From Sperchopsis tessellata (Eukaryota > Arthropoda > Insecta > Coleoptera > Hydrophilidae), in the NCBI GenBank assembly GCA_033557685.1, contig JAWQRN010000108.1:1-38441 (forward strand): a DNA stretch of 38,441 bases. Direction: 5' to 3'. Below are positions 22,165 to 32,609 of the stretch, piece by piece. The first letter of the stretch is position 1. Each line of letters opens with the position of its first letter. The position numbers and the translations under genes are program-made. Under the pieces are notes generated by a model. The model was not told the DNA's origin. It did no database searches and saw nothing but the letters and a program-made list of their open reading frames with translations.

Positions 22165-23759
22165 AATTTTTAAGAGATACATTTAAGTATACACGTAAAA
22201 ATCGGCAAAAATAAAAACCAACACACGGTTATCTCCACGAATATTTAAAGATGTCTATTGTGGCCGTGTAAGTTTATGTACAGAATTAAAATATGCACTA
22301 TTTATATTTACCTTAGCCTTACAACGCAATAAAGGAAACTGAAAAACTAATTTTATGTTGGAGTATCCTTTTCTTTATCAAACTTAGGTTATTTTTTAAT
22401 TTATATCAGTAGACACTTAAATGTATCAACGGGAGAGGGGATCTAACCGATGGATTTAACACTGATGGGTCAATTTGCTGACAGCGCTGTCAGAAAAATT
22501 AGATTTTATTAAAAAGTGCATATGACGGTTTTTCAGTTAAGATATACAGTTCAGTAATTAGTCATTAACAAGGAAAATTCTTTACACTGACATCAAATTT
22601 CTACTTTCATCTTCCACACACTACCATATCCTTTATTATTATTAATAAATTCTCGTTTTAATGAGTAAAAAACAGCGAGCTCATAATTTATATTGTGTGT
22701 GTAGTGCAAAAATTCATGTGACGAATACGTCATCTAGTTACACATTAACCTTACATTAATAATTGTGGATTGAGTTTGATATTATTACTTAAAAATCATT
22801 ACATTAATAAATAAATATGTATCTTGCATTAACATGCGTATTTAGTGGCATCATACCAAATTTTGTTTAAAACTGTGATATTCTCCTGGTCCTCTTATTT
22901 ATATATTCCTGGTTCATGCTTGCAGATTATCATGGATACATTTCATTAGAAAAGAGAACTGGTAACCAACAAAGTTTTAATTGTAAACTATTATTGTTTA
23001 TTAGCGAATTTCTTTGGAACTTTGATATAAATATTCTCTAAAACAACAAGATAATGACGTAAAAATATTTACTTCGATAATTTTCAGCTGCTATCATATC
23101 CTGTCAGCTTATTTTTATTACTAGCGTATACAGAAAGTTTTACGTAGACCCATTATAGGGAATGCTTAACTTTGAAAGTGCAAAGAATCTGCACTTAAGC
23201 GAAAACACAAACATTTTGACAATGATCTTTTGCGATTATCCACGTATGCCATTACAATGTAATATTTGAAATTTATATAAAATGTACATCTGTAAATAAG
23301 CTTAATATTTTTCTGTAGTATTTACAAAACAAAATCACTAAATATTTATCATAACTAATTATGAAAATGTTGAAAATTAACGAATAATTTAAGTTAAAAT
23401 ATATTTATAAATGGTCTTGTGGCAATAATATTTGAAAGTAATACATTTTTAAACAAAAATACTAACTGTACGTTAACTAAACTATCTAATCAATCTAACT
23501 TTTTAAAACAATAATTATTTTGAAACATCTGAATAGCCTTATATTCCCAAGAAGAAGAGAAGGAAGATTTCGAGAAACATGACTTCATATGAACCATATA
23601 TAGTATTTTTGTCGTACCAAATGATATATAATCTACTCCCCGAACTTTCAAATATCGCGGCCACCCTATACTGACACGATTTCAATAGTTTTGTATTGTA
23701 TAAATTTACTAAATAAAGATATAAATCAACTTTCACAATCTAATGATTCTATAAATCGT
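22165..23759. other. AT-rich non-coding stretch with one perfect palindrome
   Basis: No gene is recognised. A minus-strand 65-codon ORF at 23539-23736 has no known motif. The only standout is the 16-bp perfect palindrome at 22478-22493. Confidence 0.5.
22478..22493. repeat. Perfect 16-bp palindrome CTGACAGCGCTGTCAG
   Basis: The sequence equals its own reverse complement over all 16 bases. Its G+C content is well above that of its surroundings, and it sits between T-rich and A-rich flanks. No gene lies nearby to suggest an operator, so function is unknown; it may be chance or a nuclease/transcription-factor-like site. Confidence 0.6.
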
Positions 23760-24722
23760 GTTTCGGGGTGGAAATTGAAATCACCGTGGTATCCAGCATT
23801 TTTGCAAGGTACATTTTCAAGATGATCGATGAACTCAACATACCGGTCTGGACATGGCCAGGCTCTCAGTGTGTAGTAAATTAGGGTGGTGCACATCTAT
23901 TTAGATCGATGGTAACACATTTTGGGGAAAGTACCGTGACAGAGGGGTATTATCTAAGTTAACGGGAACTGAAAATAATCATGTCTAATAATGTTATTGG
24001 TGCGATTATGAAACCAAATGGCTTTTCTGGATTTTGTGGGGAAATACGAAAGATTTTTATTCAAGGCAAAAAAATTTAAGTGGCATGTTTCATGACGATG
24101 TTCAACCAAGACTGATTGATTAAAATAATCAAGACAAGTATAGATATCGTAGTTTTTAGATTAGTAGCAACGTATACCTGGTTTCCCCAACATTCATTTT
24201 AACATAGAAATAAGGACTCTAATATATAGCTTCACTTACCAGTGAGGTGGAATTTTTTGTAGAAATGGGGATATGCGATTGATGTTTTGAATATAAAACA
24301 GGAGCAATTTGATGGCGAATTTTCTAAGAATACATACAATTTAGTCCATAGAAATCTTAACTGTAGCAAAGCTGCTGCAATCGTAGTGTAAACGTCGACG
24401 TGAGTGGACGTCTTCGGAATCAGCTATTAAAAATGGGTTTACAGTGTCTGAAGTATGTAAAAAAGATTTATATATACGATGATTATCTCTAGTGTAGTTA
24501 GGTTAGTGACCATTGCTATTATGTCAAATATACTAACATTGCCTTTGAAGAATTTATGGCCAAAAACAAGTTGGGACCATTAAGAAGTGGTGATGTGAAA
24601 AATGCATCACAATGGTAAAAGAAACAAATTTTTTCTCCAATGATGCCAACGATCTTTTGGTAGAGGAGAATATAATAAACACCTTTTTGTATCAGATGTA
24701 ATAGACTTCCACGGTTATTATT
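23760..24722. other. Unidentified, possibly decayed transposon sequence
   Basis: The plus strand has scattered open pieces that look protein-derived but cannot be assigned: VIGAIMKPNGFSGFCGEIRK (about 23993-24055), SGMFHDDVQPRLID (about 24080-24122) and KNKLGPLRSGDVKNASQW (about 24556-24614). G+C content is slightly higher than the flanks and stops are frequent. No terminal repeats were found. It could be an old DNA transposon or a decayed host exon series; I do not assign it. Confidence 0.3.
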
Positions 24723-24949
24723 TGTATGAATGTTGTTTCCGGGTGAAAACCGTGTAGAGGCGCTGAAGTGCCGACGTTTCGTTCACTGTTGCAAGGGATA
24801 TTTTAAGGCGAGTGATGTTACTTCAACGAATGAATTCACTGTACTCAGTAACATCATTCGCCTTAAAAAATTCCCTTGCAACAGTGGACAAAACGTCAGT
24901 ACTTGTCAGAGCCTTTACACGGTTTTCACCAGGAAACAACATTCAAACA
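24723..24949. repeat. 227-bp foldback (two ~100-bp inverted arms, ~24-bp loop)
   Basis: The left arm (24723-24822) and the reverse complement of the right arm (24846-24949) agree at roughly nine positions in ten, including long shared runs such as GGTGAAAACCGTGTA, CACTGTTGCAAGGGA and TTTTAAGGCGA. The loop is TCAACGAATGAATTCACTGTACTC. Most differences are single substitutions. Each arm carries a GACGTTT-type word (CCGACGTTTCG left, TGACGTTTTG right), reminiscent of retroelement tails. The 12-mer AAACACCTTTTT occurs at 24677-24688 and at 24945-24956, a possible but off-position target duplication. RNA crossing it would form a long hairpin. Confidence 0.85.
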
Positions 24950-24998
24950 CCTTTTTATGTTCTGCTGTATTTCAAAGGCTAATTGGAAATGCAGTTGA

Positions 24999-26635
24999 AT
25001 GAATGAGATACAATCTGAAATAAAATAATTAAAACAACAGAATGATATCATGGCAAATCAAATCGATTATTTAAACGGGAACATGTATGAAAACAATAAT
25101 AATAATAAAACTGAAATTATTTCAACGCGGCACAGGAAAGAAATAGCATATTAAGCAAAGAAACAGTACAAAGTAAGACAGAAAAACTTGTAGCCATGTA
25201 TAAGAGTTCTCTTATTTCAAACGTAGAAAATCCGCCCTCTTCTTCTGTTAGTTCTGGCGCTGTAAAGTAACATTCCCACGAGAATGGCTTTACATTAGTC
25301 CGAGCACGGAGATCTCGAACACCGAGGCAGAAGTATCCGTTTATCCGAGGTGTTGCCGCTGGTGAGCTGCCTTCGCTGTGGCGAGCCGCATGCCGTGGTT
25401 TTATGTTGGACGTATTTCCTATCAAACAACTGCGGAGCAAATAAAAACTTATTTATTAAGTAAATTCAGTAATAGTTCTTTCACTGTCGAATACTTGGCA
25501 ATTAGGGAAGGTGCAAAAAGTAGAGCATTTAAAGTTGGAGCAGATTTTGATCTATTGGACAAGTTAAATGATGTAAAGTTATGGACCACTGGGGTTATTG
25601 TAAAAAGATTTATTTCGAAAACCAGGTTCCACCTATTAAACAAGATTGTCAGATAAAGAAAGTAATCATGAATACAGCATTTTTGATCAGAATTTGCAGT
25701 GTTTTAAATATATTTTTTAGTAAACTAGAAACTGTTTTGCAAATTCTTCTATCTGAAAATAAGCTTATATTTCTGGGAGGTGACTTTAATATCGATAACA
25801 AAAAGATAACAAAGACGGTTTAGAGTTTGTTAACATATGAAAATCTTATAATATGTTGTTAACTATTAAAGATATAACCAGCTTTGGTTTGAGTTCTGGT
25901 ACATGCAGTGACATCATCATCAATTCGGAATGTGTAACTTCAGCCAATGTAATATTCACTGCGTTATAAGAACACATTGGCCAAGTCGTTAAGTTTTTGT
26001 TAAAGACCGCTGATAAAAGTGCAAAATTTATTCAAAAACGAAAATATAATGATCAGAATATCCTCAGTTTTTGTAACGATTTGTCTTTGGAATCTTGGAA
26101 TAATGTTTATTGATCTTCAAATGACGTTGGTACTTTTTATCAATTTTTACACTTTATTTTAATCATGTGTCCAATTAATCACATTAAAAACAAAATTAAA
26201 AAGATCAGCTGGATAAATCTGGATGTCACATGCGCTCGTGAAAACTTGAAACCATTGCAAAGCACATCTACACGTATTCCGGAACGAATTGTGGAATATT
26301 TTTCGATTTATCAAATTCTTTGACTGTATAGACCATGACGTACATGCGTATGGAGTGTGCGGGAACCTACGCAACAGGTAGTTTCTTCTAGCGGTGTAAT
26401 AAAAAAAGGTGTACCGCAAGGAAGCATTCTGGGGCCGCTTCTTTTTATGGTGTTTGTAAACAACATATTCCAGATAGCTTTTAAACCTGTTCATACTATA
26501 GTATGCTATGTAGATGACACTAACCTGTTGATTGTTGGGAATCATTACATGGACGTCTTGTCTGAAACTAATTCATTCTATGGGCGCACTAAGGATTGGT
26601 TTGAACAAAATAAACTGCGTATCATCTGCACATAT
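24999..26635 (+). pseudogene. Jockey/CR1-group LINE 2: gag-like ORF1, endonuclease and reverse transcriptase remains
   Basis: The parts are in the order of a two-ORF LINE. An ATG at 24999 opens a coil-like N-terminus (MNEIQSEIK, stop, LKQQNDIMANQIDYLNG). ENGFTLVRARRSRTPRQ near 25280-25325 and ORF 25378-25656 (WFYVGRISYQTTAEQIKTYL, SRAFKVGADFDL, TTGVIVKRF) match the C-terminal region of insect LINE gag proteins. The ORF2 endonuclease shows KLIFLGGDFNIDNK near 25762-25800, keeping the catalytic GDFN, then the 'T.it..S.T.iD.i..N' equivalent near 25870-25930. RT motif A is IFFDLSNS...DCIDHD near 26295-26340. Motif B, KKGVPQGSILGPLLFMVFVN, is near 26402-26462 and motif C YVDD near 26507. WFEQNKLRI ends the homology. 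The tail of the RT and the 3' end are missing where a minus-strand RTE begins at about 26637. Confidence 0.87.
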
Positions 26636-26636
26636 T

Positions 26637-27960
26637 AAATGGTTAAGATATTCTCCAATTATTTTAAAGTCATTGTGTTCCCAATCTAGTGCTCGGCACA
26701 TATATTCTAGAGCTGTACTGAACAACTTCGACGTTATGGTGTCTGCTTGTCTAGCATTTTGTTGAATATCAAACGGTTCCGTTGTTTGGTGTATAGGCGG
26801 ATGGAATTTTATTTTCTGACAAATCTTTTATCAGTGTCCTGAAGGAGTCAAATATTTTTTCGAAGACTACGAAGGTACACCATAGTGGCAGTTTATACTC
26901 GCTCCGTCTAGATATTAATTCGCGAACCGTACGAAAGTAGTTAGTAGTGCTGTATTTTTTACGAGAGTCTCTCTTTGGGTTGGTATGAGACCAATTGGCA
27001 TGTAAGACGGTTCGTAATTATTGTGGTAAGGATCTTCTAAGCCACATATGTGAGGCTGATTGGTCTATAATTTCTCGAATAAGATATTCTATATTTAACC
27101 AAACGGTGATCACTTCCAGTGTCAAAGCAGCTCACAACTGTGTAGTTTTGTTTGGTATTTACTATATAGACTCTTAAATTTTGCGAATTCTCCAAGTAAT
27201 TTGCCTTGTTCATTTATTCTTCCAATGCCGAATTATATACAACCTGACTCTGCTGTTGATTTTCTCCTAGTTTTGCATTAAAATCTCCTAAGATGAATTT
27301 GCGTTTGAACTTTCATGGAGATCTGCCACTCTTCATAGAACGTCTCGACTCTCTCGTCCGAATAGTTGCTTGTTGGGGAATATATTTGGAGAATTTGGAG
27401 TTTATGCCGCCTATAAATATATATTTCTAATTTGGCGACTCCGTCACATATGCTCTCAAAATTCACTATTCGGTATTTGATTATTTTGTGATTCATAAAA
27501 TCAACTCCACTATTTCTTCCATCATTACTTTTACAGCAGCAAAATATATCCACTTTGCAGTTGAATAAGCTCTTCTAATTTTCTTCTGACTTTGTTCAGA
27601 CCTGTAATATTTTATTGAATCCTATACAATTTATTTTCCAGCTTTCTTTGTTTTGCTACTCTGGATAATATATGACAATTTTAGGGCAACTGATTATTTT
27701 ACGCGGATTTTTAGCATCTCCTGCCTTTTATGCTAGTCTGAATAGCTGCCTTTACTGGGTGTAATCAGACCTACGGACAATAGGAGCTGTGGTTTTGTTG
27801 TGTCTGGCATTTTGGGGAATGAGGCGTTAACTAGTCAAGATGCCTAACTACGGTTGCTTAATATCAGCCGCTCCAATATGGAGAACAGACGCAGTTGCTA
27901 AGCCGCTCCTACTATCCAAGCCAGGCTGCAGTACTATTAGATTGAAATCTTCACAGCAAA
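26637..27960 (-). pseudogene. RTE-type LINE 2, endonuclease-reverse transcriptase pseudogene (minus strand)
   Basis: Read from ~27960 leftward. A 5' leader of the RTE type ends in CTGATTACACCCAGTAAAGG (about 27760). LNKVRRKLEELIQLQSGYIL (about 27540-27598) begins the endonuclease. ORF 27553-27278 gives VNFESICDGVAKLEI and LQILQIYSPTSNYSDERVET. A frame change then gives LGDFNAKLGENQQQ near 27265 and SDHRLVKYRISYSR near 27095, the endonuclease end. The RT starts with NYRPISLTYVA and TTIITNRLTCQLVSYQPKER (about 26985-27075). Motif A has become FVVFEKIFDSF near 26865, with the catalytic D replaced. NKIPSAY and QQNARQADTITSKLFSTALE follow (about 26700-26760). It stops at IIGEYLNHL, right where plus-strand LINE 2 ends. 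GGAGAATATCTTAACCATTT is identical to about 2198-2217 in RTE copy 1. Confidence 0.87.
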
Positions 27961-27973
27961 TATATCTATAGGC

Positions 27974-27996
27974 ATATATATATATATATATATATA
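27974..27996. repeat. (AT)n microsatellite
   Basis: This is an uninterrupted alternating A/T run of 23 bases, just outside the 5' end of the minus-strand RTE element. Confidence 0.9.
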
Positions 27997-29403
27997 CCTA
28001 TTTTCTTGTTAAAAACTTTCAAAAGGAATGTTTTTGTAAAGCTCATTTTGTTTATGTAACTCGAGTTCCCCAAATTTTCCGTGCATTTAAAATGATAGTA
28101 AGTCTCCTATATTGTTATAGTCCACAATCGTGACTCCATCTCTCTTTTTTATGTTAATTGTTACATTCATATTCAAAAATTTAGAGTAGCTTCCATACTA
28201 AAACATGATAAGCGGCTTAACGTTGGTTCAATGCCTAGCATTTGATCCATAGTAAAATACAAAATCACTCTACTGACGAAGAAACAAATAAAATTTTGTT
28301 TTGTGAAGAAAAAATCTGTTTTATTTGTAATTAACTGTCCACAATACTGGCCGAAAACGTTACTGTATTTATAACATTTAAAAATGCTGAAATGAGTCAG
28401 ATATTATGCTGAAAAAACCAAATAAAAACGACTGATTGCTATCATAAATTTAATTCACCTATTTAAGATAAACAATTATTACTTCACAGTTTTTTCATGA
28501 TGCGCCGTATAACGAATACATGCTCTTAAGATACTTTAGTAAATATAAATTGCATTCACAATTTGTGTGCAAATTAGTGTTTTTTAGATTTGTAACTTCA
28601 GTTCCTGACGGGTTTAGTGTGACTGCAGGCTCATGACATATTGCATTATATTAAATTTTTATGACTATGATGAAAAATACATAAAACTTCCAAAAGATGT
28701 CCAAATAGCTGATATGTTTTAACCACAGTCCTTTCTAGTTCGTCTAGTTGAGAAATACTTTCCTAACATTCTATATGGTTAGCTAAAACTTTTATCATTT
28801 TTAAATTAAATTTTAGTTTTAGTTCCTATTATTATTATTGCAAATCAGTTAAATTCTTTAAATTTAGCAAACATTTTGACAGATGTAAAATAAAATTTGG
28901 TTATAGAAGTCATCAGTTTGATTTTAACAGTAAGTACATATACACATTTTAATTGATCCACATAAATTACCAAATTTTTTTACTCGTATATAATTACTCA
29001 AATCTCACAAATTATTGAAATGAAAGCGAGCATATTACAAAACGAAATATAGAAACACTCTTACTCGCAGATAAATATTTTCACTCCTGAGTAACAGCTA
29101 CATTAATAGTAGAGATGGCAGGTGCTATTTTTAATCATTGCTATTTAACATCTTAAATTTTTTGTAGTGCTTATTGTCGATTCAAAAAATGAGCTATATT
29201 TAGTGTATGAACGATTGCACTTTGTGGTATTAGGAACATTGCTTATTTTTCTAATAGATGGACATACATACATACAACTAACTTCATTCTAAACTGCAAT
29301 TCACTATTTATTTGACAACTGATAGTTCAAGCTTGTTTTAGCACGATTTTATTAACAATTATCTGTTTGTTATCGATTCCAAATTGAAAATGAATATACC
29401 TTG
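27997..29403. other. AT-rich non-coding stretch
   Basis: No coding sequence or repeat arm was recognised. The left terminal repeat of the mariner at 29404 should lie near the right edge but is not identifiable. Confidence 0.5.
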
Positions 29404-30040
29404 AAACTAAGGCAGGATCAGAAGTGGTTAATTAAAATTCAGTCTAGAGATTTTGATGTTAAAGATACTTCAACTTTAGGAAAGCCAATCGATGGTTGAT
29501 GATGGAAAAATAAAGGCGTTGATTGAATCCAATCGGCGTTAAAAACCAGTTAACAACTTGGATACGTTAGTAAGGTCAACATTAGGGTACCACATGAGTT
29601 CAAAGAAATGCATCTCAAACAGTCTCAAAACAGATATTCAACGGAGGTCATGCTGTCAGTCTGGTGGGATTTCAAAGTTGTTGTGTATTCTGAGCTATTT
29701 CCAAGAGATTAAACCATAAATTCGGATGTGTACTGTCGACAACTAGATAAATTAAATGATTCCATCACACAGAAGCGTCCGGAATTGATGAATCGCAAAG
29801 GTGTTGTGTTTTGCCATTATAATGATACACCACATACACGTTTGGCCACTCGCCACACCTGACACCATCAGACTACCATCTGTATCGTTCTTTGTAAAAA
29901 TTGTAAAACCTTCACTGTAGATAAGAATATTAAATCGTTCTTAGAACTGTTTTTTCGAAAAGATACGATCTCTTTTAGGCAGTGAATCATGAAGTTTTCT
30001 GAAAGATTGCAAAAGGTAATCAAATTAAATAAAGTTTTTG
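29404..30040 (+). pseudogene. mariner transposase pseudogene, SETMAR-like
   Basis: This is the remnant of a DD34D mariner transposase. QKWLIKIQSRDFDVKDTS (about 29415-29470) matches '.RWF.KF.sGDFdveD.pR', and VDDGKIKALIESNRR follows near 29500-29540 ('.QIkalIe.nr.'). YVSKVNIRVPHEFKEMHLKQ near 29565-29625 is the linker block. About 60 residues are then missing, including the first catalytic D region (ITGDE). MLSVWWDFKVVVYSELFPRD (about 29652-29712), TINSDVYCRQLDKLND and RKGVVFCHYNDTPHT follow; the family has HHDNArPHt here, so the second D is Y. SDYHLY near 29865-29885 keeps the third D, then DKNIKSFLELFF and MKFSERLQKVIKLN at 29989-30030 form the C-terminus. Terminal repeats were not found. 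Confidence 0.88.
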
Positions 30041-31230
30041 TTTTCTATGCTAAATCCTCCATTAATTTAAATAAAAAAAAAACAGAATTACTTTTTGGAC
30101 AATCCAATATATTTTCCAAAAGTAGTAGTTGGTGGGTCATATTCATAGTTCTCAAACAATTCAGATGTATAAAAGCCTATCTATTAGATATTTGTCTGAA
30201 GGACACTAAAAACTATAATAATATCTACACGCACTGATGATCCCGTACTGGATGGGCATTGCTATCAATAAGACTCCATCAGGCCCTGTCCCGCCATATC
30301 TCTCTAGCTTATAGTGTAACTATTCATCTTGTAATTTATACCCCTGAATATCTTAAAATACTTGTTATACAGTTTTTCTATACGTACCTTTACCTCTACT
30401 ATCGTCCACCACATTTACATATATCTGGTATTTAACCCTTTCGTTACTCTTTCTTTCCAGGCACCCTTCTATATGCGATATGTTATGTACCTCTCAGAGC
30501 GAGTTAATTAAACGCTCGTGAATTTCTAACAATATCCAGTCTTCTCGTATTACATACACCTCTTAGTTAATTAATTATTGCTCTATTAATCTTTCCCTTC
30601 TGTAGTTTCTAAACTTCTCTACCACACGTATATTTATCAATGAAAATACTACTACAGATCACAACTATATTTGTAATTATTCAAATAGCATCAGCTGTTG
30701 TCCGGGCTGAATGTGAACTTTTTTCAGTTTAATTTACTCATCTATTAAAAACATGCCTCCAAGTATAAATACTACGCATTTTTTATTTTACGCTAATTAT
30801 GTATTCAGTTCTCACTGCTTTATTCTCAAATACTAAACTTTCCATTTGAGCCGCAGTTACTGGAAAGTCACTTCTTTATATTGTTTATGTAACTCATTAA
30901 TATATTTACTATCACTGCATCGTTTATACATTAAAAGGATGTAAACCTCACGGATACATTTATCAATGAAATTATTAAATAGTTATTCAAGAATATGACA
31001 TTTACTTCTCGTACACCCTGGTTTATTTCAAAGCATTCGCTAATAGTTTCATTCTTTCCAATTAAATAGCTTACATTGCTTTCACGAAGCCTTCTTATAC
31101 ACAATACTCTTCTAAAACGTTCCAGTTGGCGCCTTTCACATATATATTTAATATAAATCAAAAATTGCACAAACTATTTTTTACAATCATATATGTTTCT
31201 TAGATTCATATAGTTTACTTATAATTGACT
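30041..31230. other. Non-coding stretch
   Basis: No identifiable gene. The 79-codon minus-strand ORF at 30931-31170 and the tail of the 29989-30237 ORF show no known motifs. The first part may include the mariner 3' end. Confidence 0.45.
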
Positions 31231-31234
31231 CAAA

Positions 31235-31747
31235 GTTGTTGTTGTTTACTTAACGTTAGCCTTTTTCCGATACTAGGGTCAGTCACTGACGCCAGGGATT
31301 ATGCTCCCACACTTGGGAATTTTGTCGAATCCAGTGTTCCAACTGGAATCGGGCTCATATACGTGCAAGTAATGGGAGATTTAACAGCCACCTAATGATG
31401 ACACAACATATATAATGGAAAACATAAAAATACTTAAAATTTTAACATGTTAGACAGCATAGTGCATACCTTGTCAAACCAAGAAACACAAAGCATAAGT
31501 CATATTTTTTAAATCCATGCAATACGACACATGTTTCTTTATCAGGATTCGCAAAACAAATAAAGTAATATTTTTTTAAAAAGAATATCGCTGGCTAAAA
31601 AATTATAACTAGCACGTGGTCTTAATTTTACCTACACCCGCAGTTTTACGTCTCTCCCGGAAGACGAGTGCCACAAAAACTTTTCCCTAATCACTTTTGA
31701 ACTCAAGACCCTACGCTTAGTAGCCAAGTACTTAGCCATTGACTCAA
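31235..31747 (-). mobile_element. SINE copy 3, split by a 244-bp insertion
   Basis: Minus-strand copy of the local SINE in two parts: 31612-31747 (tRNA-like head and front half of the body) and 31235-31367 (rear half and tail). On the minus strand the head reads GGCTAAGTACTTGGCTACTA, and the B box is degraded (GAGTTCAAAAG). The rear part has CCAGTTGGAACACTGGATTC and AATCCCTGGCGTCAGTGACT, then a tail GTTAAGTAAACAACAACAAC resembling the end of copy 1. That tail is probably the true 3' end with a short (AAC)n-like terminus. The two halves join cleanly once 31368-31611 is removed. Confidence 0.82.
31368..31611. mobile_element. Unidentified 244-bp insertion inside SINE copy 3
   Basis: In the intact SINE the two flanks read continuously as TACGTGCACGTGG. 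Here the left flank ends TACGTGCA and the right resumes GCACGTGG, so up to 3 bp (GCA) are duplicated. The insert is AT-rich, has no ORF and shows no terminal inverted repeats. Its type is unknown; a short duplication hints at a DNA element or a filler insertion during repair. Confidence 0.6.
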
Positions 31748-32609
31748 ACTAAATTTTTGGTGTAACATCATACTATACATCTCAAACACACTCCTATGTT
31801 GTGTTAGTTTTTCAATCATCGATCTACATTACTTCTCTTCACACTTGAGCATTTAATTTGTTATTCATATTTGTCATTCTACAAACTTGTAAAGCTGTGA
31901 CAAGTTAATCTTGCGATATATTTTAACTATGTCTATCCCTATCATTTTGTTCGCCCCCACATCATTACTTACGTTGTGTTCAAAGTTGCCACTAATCAAT
32001 TGTCAAAATATTATTTCCATGTCTCCTTTCCATTTAGATCTTCTCAAATCATTTAACCCTACTCACTATAGCTAAAATAAAGCTGCTTATATTTGCCCTT
32101 ACCTTAGCTTTCTTAATGCAATGTTTCATTCTCTCCTTAGTCTAAATTAAAACGTTAGTAATTGTATACTAACGGTTATATTCATTTAGAAGCTGCGTAT
32201 ATTTTTAATCGTTTTCAGCGTTCTTAGGATCATAATTCTACCATGTGTTACATTTTGCTCTACCAAATCTGTTCTGAGTTACTAATTTTTTGAAAATTTG
32301 TATTAAAATCATTGTCCACTCGATAGAGTCAACGTCAAATGGGTGTACCTTCCACAAAAGTTTGCTTAATCTGACTGAAGTCACATTTAGCGTACTTTCC
32401 GTATAAAACTCAATAAAATTTTAAACGACCATTGTTATGCATCTAGTTTCTCTTCTCTTGATGACCTCAGATATTTCTCCTTGCCCTTAGTTGTATTTTG
32501 TCTTATAAGATGGCCAATCTTATAAAAGGTTGAATGTAAGAATTTCTCATAATAATTCTTACAACCTTAAGAGTACTTTTTTAGGAATAAGGAAATCATT
32601 CTAACTTGC
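31748..32609. other. Non-coding stretch, likely upstream part of Penelope-like element 2
   Basis: No RT motif could be read here. A hairpin (AAGGT...TGTAAGAATT / AATTCTTACA...ACCTT) lies at 32526-32568, just before the GIY-YIG fragment. Confidence 0.4.
32526..32568. repeat. Small inverted repeat upstream of PLE 2 endonuclease
   Basis: TGTAAGAATT (32535-32544) pairs perfectly with AATTCTTACA (32554-32563) around a 9-base loop, with an outer AAGGT/ACCTT pair after a 4-base bulge. No terminator function is implied in this eukaryotic context. Confidence 0.6.

Noticed and set aside
26159..26545. 128-codon minus-strand ORF, the longest in the window
   Set aside because: It lies antisense to the LINE 2 reverse transcriptase, whose plus-strand motifs (GVPQGSILGPLLF, YVDD) are unmistakable, so it is a shadow frame.
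24999..26635. Intact, active LINE
   Set aside because: Stops in ORF1 and ORF2, frameshifts around 25360 and 26320, and the missing 3' part rule it out.
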